A stretch of DNA of 64,000 nucleotides, taken from positions 284,006-348,005 of the forward strand of contig CAJSYZ010000001.1 in assembly GCA_910574455.1 (NCBI GenBank), written 5' to 3'. Each line of letters starts with the position of its first letter. The first letter of the stretch is position 1. This document shows positions 24,348 through 36,002 of this stretch, piece after piece. Made by a program: the position numbers and the translations under genes. Below the pieces are notes generated by a model. The model did no database searches and was not told where the DNA came from. It saw nothing but the letters and a program-made list of their open reading frames with translations. Origin of the DNA: Trichaptum fuscoviolaceum (Eukaryota > Basidiomycota > Agaricomycetes > Hymenochaetales > Trichaptaceae).

Positions 24348-24362
24348 GGATGGACTTGGCGG
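24348..24362. other. Empty insertion site paralogous to the transposon target
   Basis: aggaaaaggatggacttggc on this arm corresponds, in reverse complement, to the sequences flanking the transposon at 43777-49690 (left caagtccatcc, right caagtccagccttttcct). The left arm is uninterrupted here, so it represents the pre-insertion state. Confidence 0.85.
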
Positions 24363-24713
24363 CCCTGAATTGGAGGCATGGATATGAGTCTCCCACGCAT
24401 CAACTAAAAGGTATATACATACATATAGTAAAGAAGCCCTATGTATACTATAATTAGGCATACTAACCTAAAGTAGTATGCCGAGTTGCAGCCGAGTTGC
24501 CGTCCACGGCCAGTTCAATAGCAGTAGGACGGACACGGTTGGAGTGGATGCCTGAACATCGACCAGCTGATATACGTTCACCTTCCTGTGCGAAGAAATA
24601 AATGTACCATGTCAAGCTCTTCTCATCTTCCTCCTATCTATACACTGTCTGCACAACGTTGCTAACCATCTGACTCGCTGCTCACAACGGCGACTGTCAA
24701 CTTGAAGCCCAGC

Positions 24714-26802
24714 ATGAGCGCGCCCGAGCCTGAACCTGAGCATGAGCCTACCGGTCTTCGCTCACGACTGACATCCTAGTGAGCAGAGCGACTCTTGTTC
24801 GCCGTACTTACCTCAATTCTTACTCAGCGGGGACGACGCATTCTCGCTCTTCCTGCGCAAGGCATTCATCAAAGGCGCAGGGTACTCGGACGACGCGCTC
24901 GACAGGCCCATCATCGGCATCATCGACACCTCGTCGGGCTTCAACCCGTGCCACGGGAACGTCGCCGCGCTCATCAAGGCCGTCGAGCGCGGCGTCATGC
25001 TCTCTGGCGCGCTGCCCGTGCCGTTCCCGACGATCAGCCTGCACGAGAGCTTCGCGCATCCGACGAGCATGTACCTCCGGAACCTGATGGCGGTGGACAC
25101 GGAGGAAATGGTGAAGGCGCAGCCGATGGATGGCGTTGTTCTGGTGCGCAATGTCATCGTGTTTGGTTCCTTGACGTTCGCTGACACTCATACAGATAGG
25201 AGGATGCGATAAGGTGTGGTTTATTAAGATCGTGCATGTTGAAGCCTGCTCATTGGTGTTACCCAGACAGTGCCAGCACAGCTCATGGGCGCCATCTCAG
25301 CGAACGTCCCTTGCATCTCGCTCGTCACCGGGCCCATGCTCACAGGCTCGCACCAAGGACGACGTGTCGGCGCATGCACAGACTGTCGAAGCTACTGGAA
25401 GGACTACCGGGCGGGCGTGATCGACATCGAGGAGATCGTCAGGGTGAACGACGAGCTCGTGCCCTCCGTCGGCGTGAGTAGCCTCATAATAAAATATATC
25501 TAAGCTAATCTGCGTACTGAAGACATGTGGAGTCATGGGTGAGCATTCCTCCTATACTAGCTTACAGACGCCTCTGAAGCAGAATGTGCAGGTACGGCGT
25601 CGACGATGGCTTGCCTCCTCGAAGCGCTCGGCATGGCGCCCCTCGGCTCCGCAACGCCCACAGCGCCCTCCTCCGCCCGCCTGCGCGTCGCCGAGCAAGT
25701 CGGGCGCCTCATCACCCGCATCGCCATCCCTTCCCCCTCCTCTCCTCCAAGTGACCCCAGCCCCGGCGCCCTCCGCCCCCAATCCATCCTCACGCGCCAC
25801 TCCTTCGAGAACGCCATCACCGTCCTGCACGCGCTCGGCGGCTCCACCAACGCCATCGTGCACCTCCTCGCCCTCGCCGGGCGCGTCCCCGCCCTCGGCC
25901 CCTCCCAGCCGGGCGGGATCACGCTCGATGATATTGATAGAATTGGGAGGGAGACGCCGTTGCTCGTCGACCTGAAGCCGAGCGGCGACGGCTACATGGA
26001 GGACTTCCACCGCGCGGGCGGCGTGCCCGCCCTCCTCGCGCGCCTCGCAGAGGGCGGGCTGCTGCACCTCGACGCGCTCACCATCACGGGCCGCACGCTC
26101 GGCGCCGAGCTCGCGTCCTACCCCGGCGCGGCGCTCACGTTCCCGCAGAGCGTCATTCGGTCGCTTGCCGACCCGCTGTACGCCCACTCCGCGCTCGTCG
26201 TGCTGCGGGGCAACCTCGCGCCGCACGGCGCCGTGCTCAAAGCGTCCGCCGCCTCGCCCGCGCTCTTCACACACGCCGGGCCCGCCGTCGTCTTCACCTC
26301 CACGGCCGACCTCGCCGCGCGGATCGACTCCCCCGCCCTCGCCGCTGCCGCGCGGATCACCGCGGACTCGGTGCTCGTGCTGCAGAACGCCGGGCCTGCA
26401 GGGCACCCGGGGATGCCCGAGGCGGGGCTCATCCCGATCCCGCGGGGCCTCGCGGCGGCGGGCGTGCGCGACATGCTGCGGGTGAGCGATGCGCGGATGA
26501 GCGGGACGGCGCAGGGGACCGTCGTGCTGCACGTCGCGCCCGAGGCGGCGAGGGGCGGCCCGCTCGTGCTGGTGCGCGATGGGGACACGGTGGGGATTGA
26601 TGTGGAGAAGAGGCGGATATGGGTGGAGGCGCGGGGCGGGGAGGAGGAGTGGACGAGGAGGGTGGAGGAGGCGCGGGAGAAGGGAGAGAGGAAGACGAGG
26701 GGGAGGAAGAGAGGGTATGCGGGCTTGTATGAGAGTACGGTGCTGCAGGCGGACCAGGGCGCGGACTTCGATTGGCTTCAGGCGGATTACCAGGGTTCGT
26801 AA
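24714..26802 (+). CDS. IlvD/Edd-family dehydratase, left-arm copy (610 aa)
   Basis: Exons 24714-24778, 24828-25143, 25196-25213, 25267-25473, 25523-25538 and 25592-26802 join in frame. The 18-nt exon encodes IGGCDK and the 16-nt exon encodes TCGVMG; both are conserved cysteine motifs expected to hold an Fe-S cluster. Other family motifs are [25 protein letters not shown] and GGSTNAIVH. The family removes water from dihydroxy acids or sugar acids. GGCDKTVPA and the general wording resemble aldonate (for example L-arabinonate) dehydratases more than mitochondrial dihydroxy-acid dehydratase. No mitochondrial presequence is apparent. Exact substrate is inferred, not shown. Coding GC is much higher than in neighbours. 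Confidence 0.9.
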
Positions 26803-27640
26803 GAGGTGGTCATTCTTCTTCTAGTACGTCCGGGCATACACTTTTATTTTCTACTTTTACTCATTCACTCGCAAGATTATTATCGCCTTTCCGTCCTTGA
26901 AGGATGACTACAGTTTATTGACGCCCGTACAACCAATGTCCAATGATCCATTCGTTACACTGAGTTACACTGACCATGCTGCGATTATCAGTATACTTAC
27001 TATTGTAAACTAGGTATACTGTATATGCTTGAACCGTCAATCGTCGGATCGGACGTACTCATTACTATCCGCGCGAGATTTTCTCCCTGTGTGGATAGTA
27101 TGGATATAAAAACTGTATTGTGAATAACATGAGAGGAGAAGGTGTCAATAGGTCAATAGACAGACCTTAGCACACACCCTGCTAGTAGAAGGCAACGAGC
27201 CCACTGCCAATCTCCGTCAACAACTCCGATTTCCTTGTGTTGTATTGTTTATAGTGGTATGTGTAAATCCTATGGTAATCTCACTGAGAAACTTGAAGCT
27301 TGTCGAGCCCCCCGGGGACGGTCACGCCATACGACGTGCTCGAAGTCTTCGAATCCCTTTTTGCACACCTTGGTTTACAGTATCATAGGTGCGTTCAACC
27401 AGATAACGTTCTTACTTTTACTCATGTTCTCGCACAATAAATCATATCTTCACGTTCATTCATACTGTCTGTCGACTATCTTCCTGGAGACTTGGTCATA
27501 CTCCGCTATTCACGTAAATCAACCTCAGGTCTTTTTTTCCCCCTTGAATTTATGCTACACATTCGATTGGGGACTGATAGTGAAGGACAAGCTCAGGAAC
27601 GAAGATTGTACAAGACATGGAAAACCTGGTAGGCGGTAAA
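26803..27640. other. 3' flank of dehydratase with a relic exon (left arm)
   Basis: AT-rich 3' flank shared with the other arm. On the minus strand near 27200-27370 lies a broken version of a piece that is open in the other arm at 40775-40954; here a stop interrupts it after LDKLQVSQ. Plus-strand open frames in this stretch look like chance. Confidence 0.4.
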
Positions 27641-28245
27641 TATCTTCCTATTTCTGGTGACCACGGAAGGATAGAAGATAAGGAACAAAGGAAGGCAATG
27701 TGACAGAAACTAGCACTCGTAGATTCCTATTGCTCGCCCTTTTGCTGCAGGCTGCAGTGATGCCGCTATCTCAAGAATCCATCAGTCTGTTACTTGCGAA
27801 AAGAGGTTCTTCGTCTGCAGACAGAGGTCACCGTCAGACAGTGTGACTCAATTGCAAGTTCCGTCGAGTCTTCATTGGTCTCAGTCGATGCGGAGTCCCG
27901 TGTCACTGGATGTGTCTTTGAAGTCATGTGAAAGCTTCTGCTTCTTCGTCGTTGGCAAAAAATCCCTTCTAGTGTCCTCCGAGTTCGCTCCATCTTTTCC
28001 ACTCCTGAAATCCTTGAAGCGTCGCAAGCTCGTGTTCAGTTGTGGCATCATACTTCCTGAGAGATTGGCATTGTCATCGCGTGTATGTGATGTCTTCCTC
28101 TTGCTCCTTCCAATCCGATTTGACCCGGTCTGCACAGTCTCCTTGATTTCGCTTCGTCGTCAACATCTAGCATGCGCGCGTCCGCCAGAAAAAAAAAGAT
28201 CTTATTTCTCTTACTCAAGCGCTTTTGCGCTCAACCTGCATACGT
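27640..28245 (-). pseudogene. Degenerate acidic ORF, left arm
   Basis: Minus-strand piece with RDSASTETNEDSTELAIES and an upstream RSKRKTSHTRD. The right-arm counterpart at 39770-40330 (plus strand) has MDSASTETETDDESTDL. Frames differ between the copies and carry stops. It is probably a decayed gene of unknown type at the inner end of the inverted repeat. Confidence 0.35.
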
Positions 28246-29110
28246 CGAGACAGAGGGCCTGCGGAGAAGTCACGGTTCGATCTGCAGGGGCTCTCACTGT
28301 GAGAAGTAGTGCTAACGCGAGCGCTCTGGGAGGGAGGCTGCCAATACACCCGCCGCGCGCCGTAAGATCGTCTGCAAGCGGTCCTCACTTCGATGCGCCG
28401 ATACTAGTAGCAGGCGCATGTGTCGAGCGCAGGCTCTCATCAAGAACCTTTCGCGCTCGGTCCTTGTACCCTTCTCGCATGCACTCAGCGAGCGCATCTC
28501 GTCCTTCAAAGTCCCCGTTTGCGTTCCCAATCTTTACAAGCAGCCTCCTCCTCTGGTGTCACATTATGCTACGCATCCTGTTCTTCGCGTTCTTGCTGAT
28601 TGTACTCGCATTTTGGACGGTTCGGCGCAACTGCGGGTTCCAGTCTCCTGCTCCTCGTCGCGCTCCCATTGTTGGCCATATGATTCCTTCTTGCTTATAC
28701 GTCTATCCTTCCTGTATCGATTTCTTCTTCAGCGCTTTCTTCATGTTGGGATGCAATCATTCTTCTCGATTAATGACTTTTTCTGCCCCTGCAGCGCTTC
28801 CGCTTCTTTCTCAGCTCGCTTGCGTGCTGAGTCGTTGGAGAAAAAAAATGGGTGCTTCGCAATCTGGCCTTCAGTGACGGGCGTGAAGAGGAGTGGAATG
28901 AGCCGGGAAAAATGATATGAGGAAAAGACAAAAACGATTTCAGAAGTAATCTGATCAGGCGAGGATATGAGACATCATGGAATTGGAGGATACCTGGTTT
29001 GTACTAATACTTTTTTTTTTGTAGCGACACATCCCTCTATCATGCTATACTTCGTGGCGGGAGTGTATAAGAATGATCAATACAGTGATATTTAACTACA
29101 GTCATTGATC
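28246..29110. other. Spacer without supported gene
   Basis: Beyond the inner end of the inverted repeat. A long plus-strand open frame crosses this region, but its composition is pyrimidine-rich and it has no motif or paralogue. I see no gene here. Confidence 0.45.
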
Positions 29111-29120
29111 TTGTGCTGAA

Positions 29121-30664
29121 TCAAGTGCGTCCATCACAGAGCACCCCTGCTTCGCGGAAAATATCTAGGGTCTTCATAGTCTTCGCATATTCAAGAAACC
29201 CGATATTCCTTTCTGTTACCGTCCTCAGCTTTATCTTGCGCAGCTTAAACTGCTCAGCAACTTGACGGAAGAATTTCTCTGTCAGAGGCCCTTGGTGATC
29301 GATTTGCAATGACGACAGACTCGGGTGGCTAGATTCCGGAACGTCAGAAGATGAGTCTTGGTCATGGGATAGAAGCCGAACGTCTGCTAGAATAATAAGT
29401 TGGATGTTCTTAATGGTGCTTGGAAGATGTTGAAGCATGTCGTCGATGAAATACAGCTTCTCCTTTCCTGCACGGCCGGTCATGCAGAGCGCGATAGTTT
29501 CCAAACGTGGACACAGTCTGCGTAAAGACTTAAATACGCGTTTGCAAGCAACAATGGACCCATCCGTTGCTTCTTTGTCATAGTTGTTGCAGGCAAAAGC
29601 GAGTTCCGTGAGTCCTGCGCACAGAAGCACAGGTAGAATGTGCTGAACGGCGCTGGATTGTAGCGACTCTGGAAAAAGAACGAGGAGATTTACTAGCGCG
29701 GGCGGGTTGAATTTCGCGCATTGCGTCAGAATGTCCATCGCGACGTCTTCAGAGCCCTGCATTCTGAGCCGGAGATTTTCGAGACGCGGGGCGGAGTTTG
29801 CAAAGAGGATGACACGGGGAAGGTCCGACGGGTTTGGCGAAAGGTCGCAGAGGGTCAGGTTGGGAATCTGCCTGGCGGCAAACGAGGGCGGAGGTACCCA
29901 TCTTTCGTCAATCAGGGTGCGCAATGCTGGGAGCGACCAGTCCTGGTAGAATGAATGTTGCGGGGCGGCGCGGGACTGTGCGTGCTTTTTCACTTTTAGG
30001 ATGACCAGTGCGCTGACATCTGGATTTGGGAACCGGGAATATAGCTCAGTCGCGCGTACATCGAGTGACGAAGATAGCTCCTTCCACTTCGCGCTATGCT
30101 CGAAGACCTTGGACGCTGCATCCATCGGCGGGAATGTCGACTCTCGGCGACTCATTTCGAATTTGACAACAAGGCCCGCTGAGCCGGCTCGCGAGGCAAT
30201 CATGTCGATGATCTGCGGTGGTGTGCGTAATGTGAGTGGGCATCCAGCCCACAGTTGTGATGACGATAATACGATGTGCCTGAAGCTCTTGCAGACAAGC
30301 GAGACATTGACAACGGACAGGCAGTCGGTGCATGCCAGTTGGAAGATTGATAAGATAACCTCTTCGGGGACATCGCAGAGAGATAGCTGGGGTACGCAAG
30401 CTCGAATGTTGACGCGCGCACTCTCGATCGCAGCGGTCATTTGCATGAGGAGGGAATCCAGACGTCGGACCTTCTCCCTCGACAAGATAGAGGGCACATC
30501 CATTGGCGTGTCCTCCGTGTCCAAGTTTCTTTGACGTTTTAATCAGCTTTTCGCAGTGTACTTTGGTATGAAGAAACATTATTTACTCACAATTTGTGTA
30601 CGCAATCTGTCCAGATCTTATCCAGTCCTAAGATTTCTTCCTTACAAACTGCTTTGAAAGACAT
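29121..30664 (-). CDS. F-box-like protein (493 aa)
   Basis: Two exons on the minus strand, 30664-30591 and 30528-29121, with a 62-nt intron (donor gtgagt, acceptor caaag). Exon 1 starts MSFKAVCKEE; the usual upstream start (MDTPP in paralogues) reads TDTPP here, so initiation has probably moved three to five codons downstream. The N-terminal helix EKVRRLDSLLMQM is followed by the F-box-like motif (LCDVPEEVILSIFQLACTD, LVCKSFRHIVLSSSQLW). A leucine-rich C-terminal part contains LYFIDDMLQHLPSTIKNI. The likely role is a substrate receptor of an SCF ubiquitin ligase, inferred from family. It is followed upstream by a carboxylesterase gene on the same strand. Confidence 0.85.
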
Positions 30665-31105
30665 AGGAGGCGTATCCGTGCCGGCGATCAACGTAGATAA
30701 AAAGAAAGGACGTTGACCTGTGCGTCGCCCAAATTGAAAGAAGAACTTTAATCCGAGTCGGCACCTGCCGGCATCACTGCCAGTGGCATTTGAACTTGAA
30801 GTTGAATTGCCGGCGCTGGTCACAGACCGGCCCTTCCCGATCAAACTCATCTGTTTGACATGAAGGAGTGGTCACACCCATCTGGAGAGCCAATATTCCG
30901 TAGTAAGGGAGGCTCGGCTTTCAAAGGGTAGAGATAATTAATCACAAATGAAGAAAACTATTTTCTTTGGTGCAAGATATGCTCAACGCCAAGCCACAAT
31001 GTCTCCCAGACTGCAAGTTGCAACTGCGAGACCAGAAAATGTAGTCTTTAGGGATCTTGGTTCTTAGTAGGATCAATGATGATCTATAGATACATAAGTG
31101 ATGTG
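30665..31105. other. Spacer upstream of F-box gene
   Basis: Probable 5' flank of the F-box gene at 29121-30664. An in-frame extension of exon 1 up to 30850 lacks similarity to paralogues and was not included. Nothing else was recognised. Confidence 0.4.
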
Positions 31106-31107
31106 GT

Positions 31108-31202
31108 TGCTGACAAAAATAACCCTCTGCCCATACTAATCTGTTCAAGCCACGGAGTCCTTCTTTACACACATCGTTGGTGACCATCGCACACTTTTCC
31201 AT
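31108..31202 (-). pseudogene. Orphan first exon of an F-box gene
   Basis: The minus strand encodes NDVCKEGLRGLNRLVWAEG starting from a Met at 31202. This matches the exon 1 pattern of the F-box family (KEGLRRLDKIWTDG). No F-box second exon follows directly. It is a leftover of a lost copy. Confidence 0.6.
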
Positions 31203-31376
31203 GGCAGAGTGTGGTGTAGAGCTCAACCTCAACCACTTTGAATCGAATCAATGTATGTAGATATTGATGTAAGGAAAGATCGTGGTCACGGACAGAGCTG
31301 TCTACCTTCCCGTGGTGTTTGCATGTTCAAGTTGCTAGCGTGGGAGAATTATTCTTTCATTTTTTCCCTTCCGATC

Positions 31377-31482
31377 TTTTCCATAATATCCCAGCCTCTC
31401 TCTCTTCTTTCTTATCCTCATATTCCCGTCTTTTCCATAATATCATCCGACCTCTCTCTTTTCTTTCTTATCCTCATATACA
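31377..31482. repeat. Two-copy 54-bp tandem repeat
   Basis: ttttccataatatc begins at 31377 and again at 31431. Each is followed by a CT-rich stretch and cttatcctcatat, with a few mismatches. It lies between an orphan F-box exon and the esterase gene. Confidence 0.8.
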
Positions 31483-31489
31483 GGAACAC

Positions 31490-31940
31490 CCTCTTCTTCT
31501 ATCTGGATTCTCATTCTTCTGACCAATACATGGATACGCAATAATCAGAATTTCCGCCGTGGATGTTACAGTATAATACCACTTCAACGGGCTTCCAAAA
31601 ACCAACGACGCAGTTTCAAGATCATTAATTGTCGCCCGTGCATAAGACTTATAACTCTTCCCTTGGATTCCCGAGTTCATGTGCCGTAAGTAGTCGGGTA
31701 TTTTGTTTACGCTCATTTTCTGACTATATTACCTTGGATGAAATTCTATCCTCACATTCCAGTAATTCAACAGGCTAGACAAGCTCGCATAAATCCTCAC
31801 ATCTACATGTAGTCCAAATCATTACAGCTTTGGCTCGACTGCAAGCGTCATTGCGGAACAGACGCAGCCACGCTCTTCCAGAATCTGGATTCCATCAACA
31901 TTAGAAACAACATCTTCGCTCAAGAGCCTATTAATAAGTA
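31490..31940. other. Spacer without supported gene
   Basis: An 80-codon minus-strand open frame (31474-31716) has no recognised motif and no paralogue in the window. The last 130 bp are similar to the 3' flank of the second esterase, so they are probably its 3' UTR. Confidence 0.35.
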
Positions 31941-31944
31941 CTAC

Positions 31945-34381
31945 TCACTCGCATCGCTGCAGCAGTGCCGGGTCTGTACTGATGGGCCGTATATCCGGCT
32001 GTCCGCTCTCCGTCATATTGAACAGCATCTGCGTTCCACCATTGGAAAACGGACTCCACCTTGGTGTAATCACTCCCGGGACAGGAGGATGGACGTTCGG
32101 GTCAGACGACCGCACAACTGACATGAACGCACCCGCGAATGATGCGCGGAATTGGGTGTTGTTGTATGCGGGAGTGCTTCACGGGCGCAGAGAGTAAGAC
32201 GGTAAAGAGATGGGTCTGGCGTGTGAGTGCACTAGTGTAAATTCAAGCAAAAGCAGCTCACGAAGTGCCAGGGAAGTAGTACTGAATATCATCACCATGG
32301 TTGCCGGGCGGGATAGCGAATTCAGCCTGCCAAGGACCATCCGTGAAGAATCAGTAACTTCAGTTCGTGTGTTCAGATTGCGCATATATGGCCGACCTTG
32401 TAAGAGCGCCCCGGAAATGCGCCCAAGATGAAGTACGTAGGGCAGATGAAAATAGCTTTAAGCGTTCCACTACGTCAGCTTATTTCCTTAGACAAACGCC
32501 AGGGTGGGGTATAATACGCACATTCACCCATGATAGCAATAGCCTTATCTAGTACGTCGTCCGAGCTTGAGCCGGTGCCGGCGTACACCTGGGCAGCTTT
32601 CTCTATCTCATGCTCGGTGAACTGCGGCATCAGCTGCGAGATGTACTCGGTGACAGTCTGGTTCGCCACGATGCTCTCGGAGACGAAGATCCGGCCTTCG
32701 AACGTGTTTGTCACAGAAAGTAGTACATCCTTAATGCATGTTTGGATAAATTAGTACCAATTCTTATTGCGTTACTATTGTTGAGCGATCTTAAAATATA
32801 CGTACCCCATTGAGCTTCCCGCGCGAGATGGTTTGCATGGGGCGCTCGACGATGAAGTCGCCGTCCACAACAGGGACCATGACAAACGTCCCAAAGAAGC
32901 CCTCGTTGTTAATCGCTACGTTCGCGGTTTGCAGGGCGCTTGCGTCGGCGTCGACGAGGCATGCGAAGGTGTCCTCTGCATCTGCACACCTATACACGAG
33001 TCTGTCAACCTTCTTGTCATTTTATGAAGCACGTGGATCACTTACCCAACCATTTGAGCCAGCTGAGAATAAAGTTGCTATTGTGTGGCAATGTCCCGAT
33101 TAGATACCATGGTAAAAAGGGACAGAGAGCAAGCGACTTACCTCAGGAACAGGGTCATCGTAATTGTATTGCGACGGCAAGAAAGTCGAGCTTGTCATCG
33201 CAGAATGGAAGAGCGGCGGCTGCGTATTCCCTCTATGCGCTATCAAGTGCTGCATGACAGATCCTGCACCGGCCGATTCGCCCCAGATCGTCACATGGCG
33301 CGGGTCGCCACCGAAGAGGTGTATCTACAGTTCTTCAGTCTGAAGAAGGTGAAATTAGATAGACGGGTCTGCGTACATTCTGCTGTATCCATTTGAGCGC
33401 AAATTGTTGGTCCACTAGACAATTTTAAGCATAAGCCGCTAGCGAACGGGAAGCCTCAGACGTGGGCTACACAATGCAACTCACAAAGTCCAGCATTCAA
33501 TGCGCCCTTCTGCTTCACATCCTTTCCCGCAAGGAAGCCTGTCCAGATTCATGAGCATGAACAATAGATCCCTCTATTCTGGCAGTCCAATGCACTACTA
33601 CAGAACTCACCAAAGATCCCCAGCCGGTATTCCAGCGAAACCGCCACAATGCCTCCTCCCGCTTCCTTAATAAGGTCATCGCCGCTCGTTCCGCTCGAGC
33701 TTCCACCAACATATCTGTGTAATGGCATCAAAATCAATTTGAGTTTAGAGGATTAATAGCGCAGATGAGTAATGTCCACTGACCCTCCGCCATGAATCCA
33801 CAACACGACAGGCATTTTCGCACGGAGGTCAATCGGTCCAGAGACAAAGACGCTAACGCATATAATTTTCAGCCAAAGTAGCAAGCCGAGTCGAGTATCA
33901 ACAGTGTCAGTAACGGAGGAGAAGAGACGTACTTTAGGAACAAACAGTCCTCAATCGGCGCCGCCGGCGTCTGTCTTTTTGACACACCACGAAATGGGGT
34001 TGTTGAGTTACTGCCTTGGCTAGCAAGCGGACATGCGGGTGGCTGCGTATCTGCAGGCTGGATCCCAGGCGTGTTTACGGGCGGTGCAGGGGCTTGGAAG
34101 CGCAGATTTCCTATTCACGTACAATTGTGTCAATATGTGCGATTGAAGCCGGAGAGGAGGAGAAGAGAGGACTCGCCGATAGGAGGCGCGGCATAGCGGA
34201 TTCCAAGGAAGTCAGTTGTGTTTGACGTGGAGTTGAATGTGCCTTGGTACGTCGCGTACCCAAGGTTCACTATCGGCGACGATGCTAATTGGGCGTAGAC
34301 CGGCGGCAGGAGGCTAAAAATCAAGATCGCAGAGCTCAACAGGCTCTGTAGGAAGAACAAGAGCATCTTCAGAGGAGACAT
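31945..34381 (-). CDS. Secreted type-B carboxylesterase/lipase, copy 1
   Basis: Multi-exon minus-strand gene, about nine exons. The first are 34381-34177 and 34110-33933; the last ends at stop 31945-31947. The N-terminus MSPLKMLLFFLQSL and following hydrophobic residues form a signal peptide ending near VYAQ. Family landmarks in order are FLGIRYAAPPIG, EDCLFL, VVLWIHGGG, the nucleophile elbow GESAGAGSV and a C-terminal NHGDDIQYYF with the likely catalytic His. This marks the alpha/beta-hydrolase carboxylesterase family, expected to act on extracellular esters. The first intron appears to be GC-AG (donor gcgagt). Exon limits beyond the first two were read from similarity and may be off by a few bases. 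Confidence 0.85.
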
Positions 34382-34769
34382 TTGTAGGCTCCAATGCAGG
34401 TAACGCCCCGACCTTCTTTATAGGAACGTCGCATCTGTTAGCATGTTATGCCGGGGTGTTCGTCGAGGGCACAAAATATAATGTGCTGATGAAACAAAGA
34501 TGAAGTGATTCAATTCGTGCATCACATGTGCAGTCATCTCAGTTGTTCGAAGACGAAGTAGTACGCTCGTATGAGGTGGAGCGCCGCGGAAGTCTGGTCG
34601 TTTATGCAGTGTTGTGGTGTCTGATTATCACTAATCCGAAGAAGGCACTAATTATTCAGTGGAGGTACGTTATGGTAAGAAGTTACCGGCAGATAGCAGA
34701 GGACCAAAAAAGGTCGACCAGCTGCAATTGGGGTCAACCGCTGACGCGGGGTTTAGAAACCAATGCCGA

Positions 34770-35100
34770 TTAATCAAAATCATCATATTTTGTCGTTGGA
34801 AGCTGGATAATCTGATCCCGTAGTCCTTGAGCGGTATCACAAGGTAGCCTAAGTCGGTCCGCCGGCATGTTCGAAGCTTGAGAAGAGGTCATCGTGGCGA
34901 TCCTTCGGTAAGTCATGTGAGGGATCATGAGAAGTACTGTAACCAATCTTCCGCGGACGTACTGTAGACCCGTGGGAATGATTGGGAAATGATGTTGTGT
35001 ATCAGAAATACACTGAAATTTGTCACTGATGTTCCACCTGAAGCCTGACAAAGCGTGCGGTGCAACTCAACAAAATCTCGCCCGGCCCTCGTAGATCCTC
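34770..35100 (-). repeat. Short dispersed repeat M, copy 1
   Basis: Sequence following the esterase 5' end in the cassette. It recurs at about 38140-38370, 54810-55160, 55880-56160 and 63050-63410. On the minus strand it contains an open piece with MTYRRIATMTSSQ. It may be a relic coding end or a shared flank; function unknown. Confidence 0.6.
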
Positions 35101-35995
35101 CATTTCTTCGAATTCCGGGAAGATGAGGGAGGCTCATGGGTTATCTGATAGTTCGTCCCCGAATATGATGCCCGTGATGGCGATTGGGTCGTGATGGAGG
35201 ACATCGCCCGCGCTACAAGTTTCCCATTTACACCACCGCAGTTGGGTTCAATCGCCACGAGCATCTACGCTGCGATCAGATACAGGATGGCGTTCGTTGA
35301 GCAGAATAATGCGTACAAGACAGTGACGGAGTTGTCAACGACGCAAGGAATGCTGTGGAGAGGTGACGTGGATGAGGTGACTGGCTTACGCGGCGACACG
35401 CAGTAGCTAAAGATAATCTTGATACACGCCATAGCATCCATGGGCTGCCTTCAATATCTCCACCGTACCTATATACGGAGCTGTTGAAATTGGTTAATAT
35501 GCCAATCAGAGCACCTTCGATATACGCATGTCGCTTCTTCCAGGGGAAGCAAGAAAGGAACGATGGCGATTACTGAGGACTTGGACACAGACCGACAACC
35601 ACCATTTGCGTTCGCATTCTAAGTAGGAATGTCGGGTGACGCAAAGAAGATTCAATTTAGAGGTTAGACATAGCTTTCCTTGTTTCACGTTGAGAGGTAA
35701 GTAGTACAATGATTGTGGTCAAGGAAAATTAATGAGGTTGAACAACAACGATGTTCAGCTGAAGCGTGAGAATCGGCATCATGATCTCGGCATCTCAGTG
35801 AGAAGTTCAAGTTCCCGGTCCGGACAGTGTTCAAGGATATCATCGGTGAGAAGACCCAAAGACCAGTCCCTATCCTCAGGAGGTACTTTATCAAAAGTGA
35901 AAATGAGAAAAGACAGATTAACCCTCTTGCAGACTACAATCATGAGTCAATGCCTAGTGTCATAGTTAGAATTCCCGAACATTATATCATGAATA
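35100..35995. other. Spacer without supported gene
   Basis: Short open frames only. The stretch 35170-35410 reads open on the plus strand (71 codons) but has no paralogue. I see no supported gene. Confidence 0.4.
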
Positions 35996-36002
35996 ATAGA
36001 GG

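Larger units (their letters stand above)
22512..28245. repeat. Left arm of large inverted repeat
   Basis: Reverse-complement similarity to about 39765-51562, interrupted there by the transposon. It covers the F-box gene, its 3' flank (ttggagtcaaagaaagat is shared), the dehydratase gene with all introns, the 3' flank to about 27.6 kb, and a degenerate tail to about 28245. Identity is very high over the dehydratase and lower toward both ends. The arms are separated by about 11.5 kb. Confidence 0.9.

Noticed and set aside
25552..26532. Long minus-strand open frame (326 aa) opposite the dehydratase
   Set aside because: An antisense shadow in a GC-rich exon. The composition is Arg/Glu/Gly-rich and has no motif. 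The sense frame is clearly the dehydratase.
27843..28877. Plus-strand open frame of 344 codons
   Set aside because: It crosses the inner boundary of the inverted repeat, the part shared with the other arm is not open there, and the composition is Ser/Leu/Phe-rich as in chance frames of pyrimidine-rich DNA.
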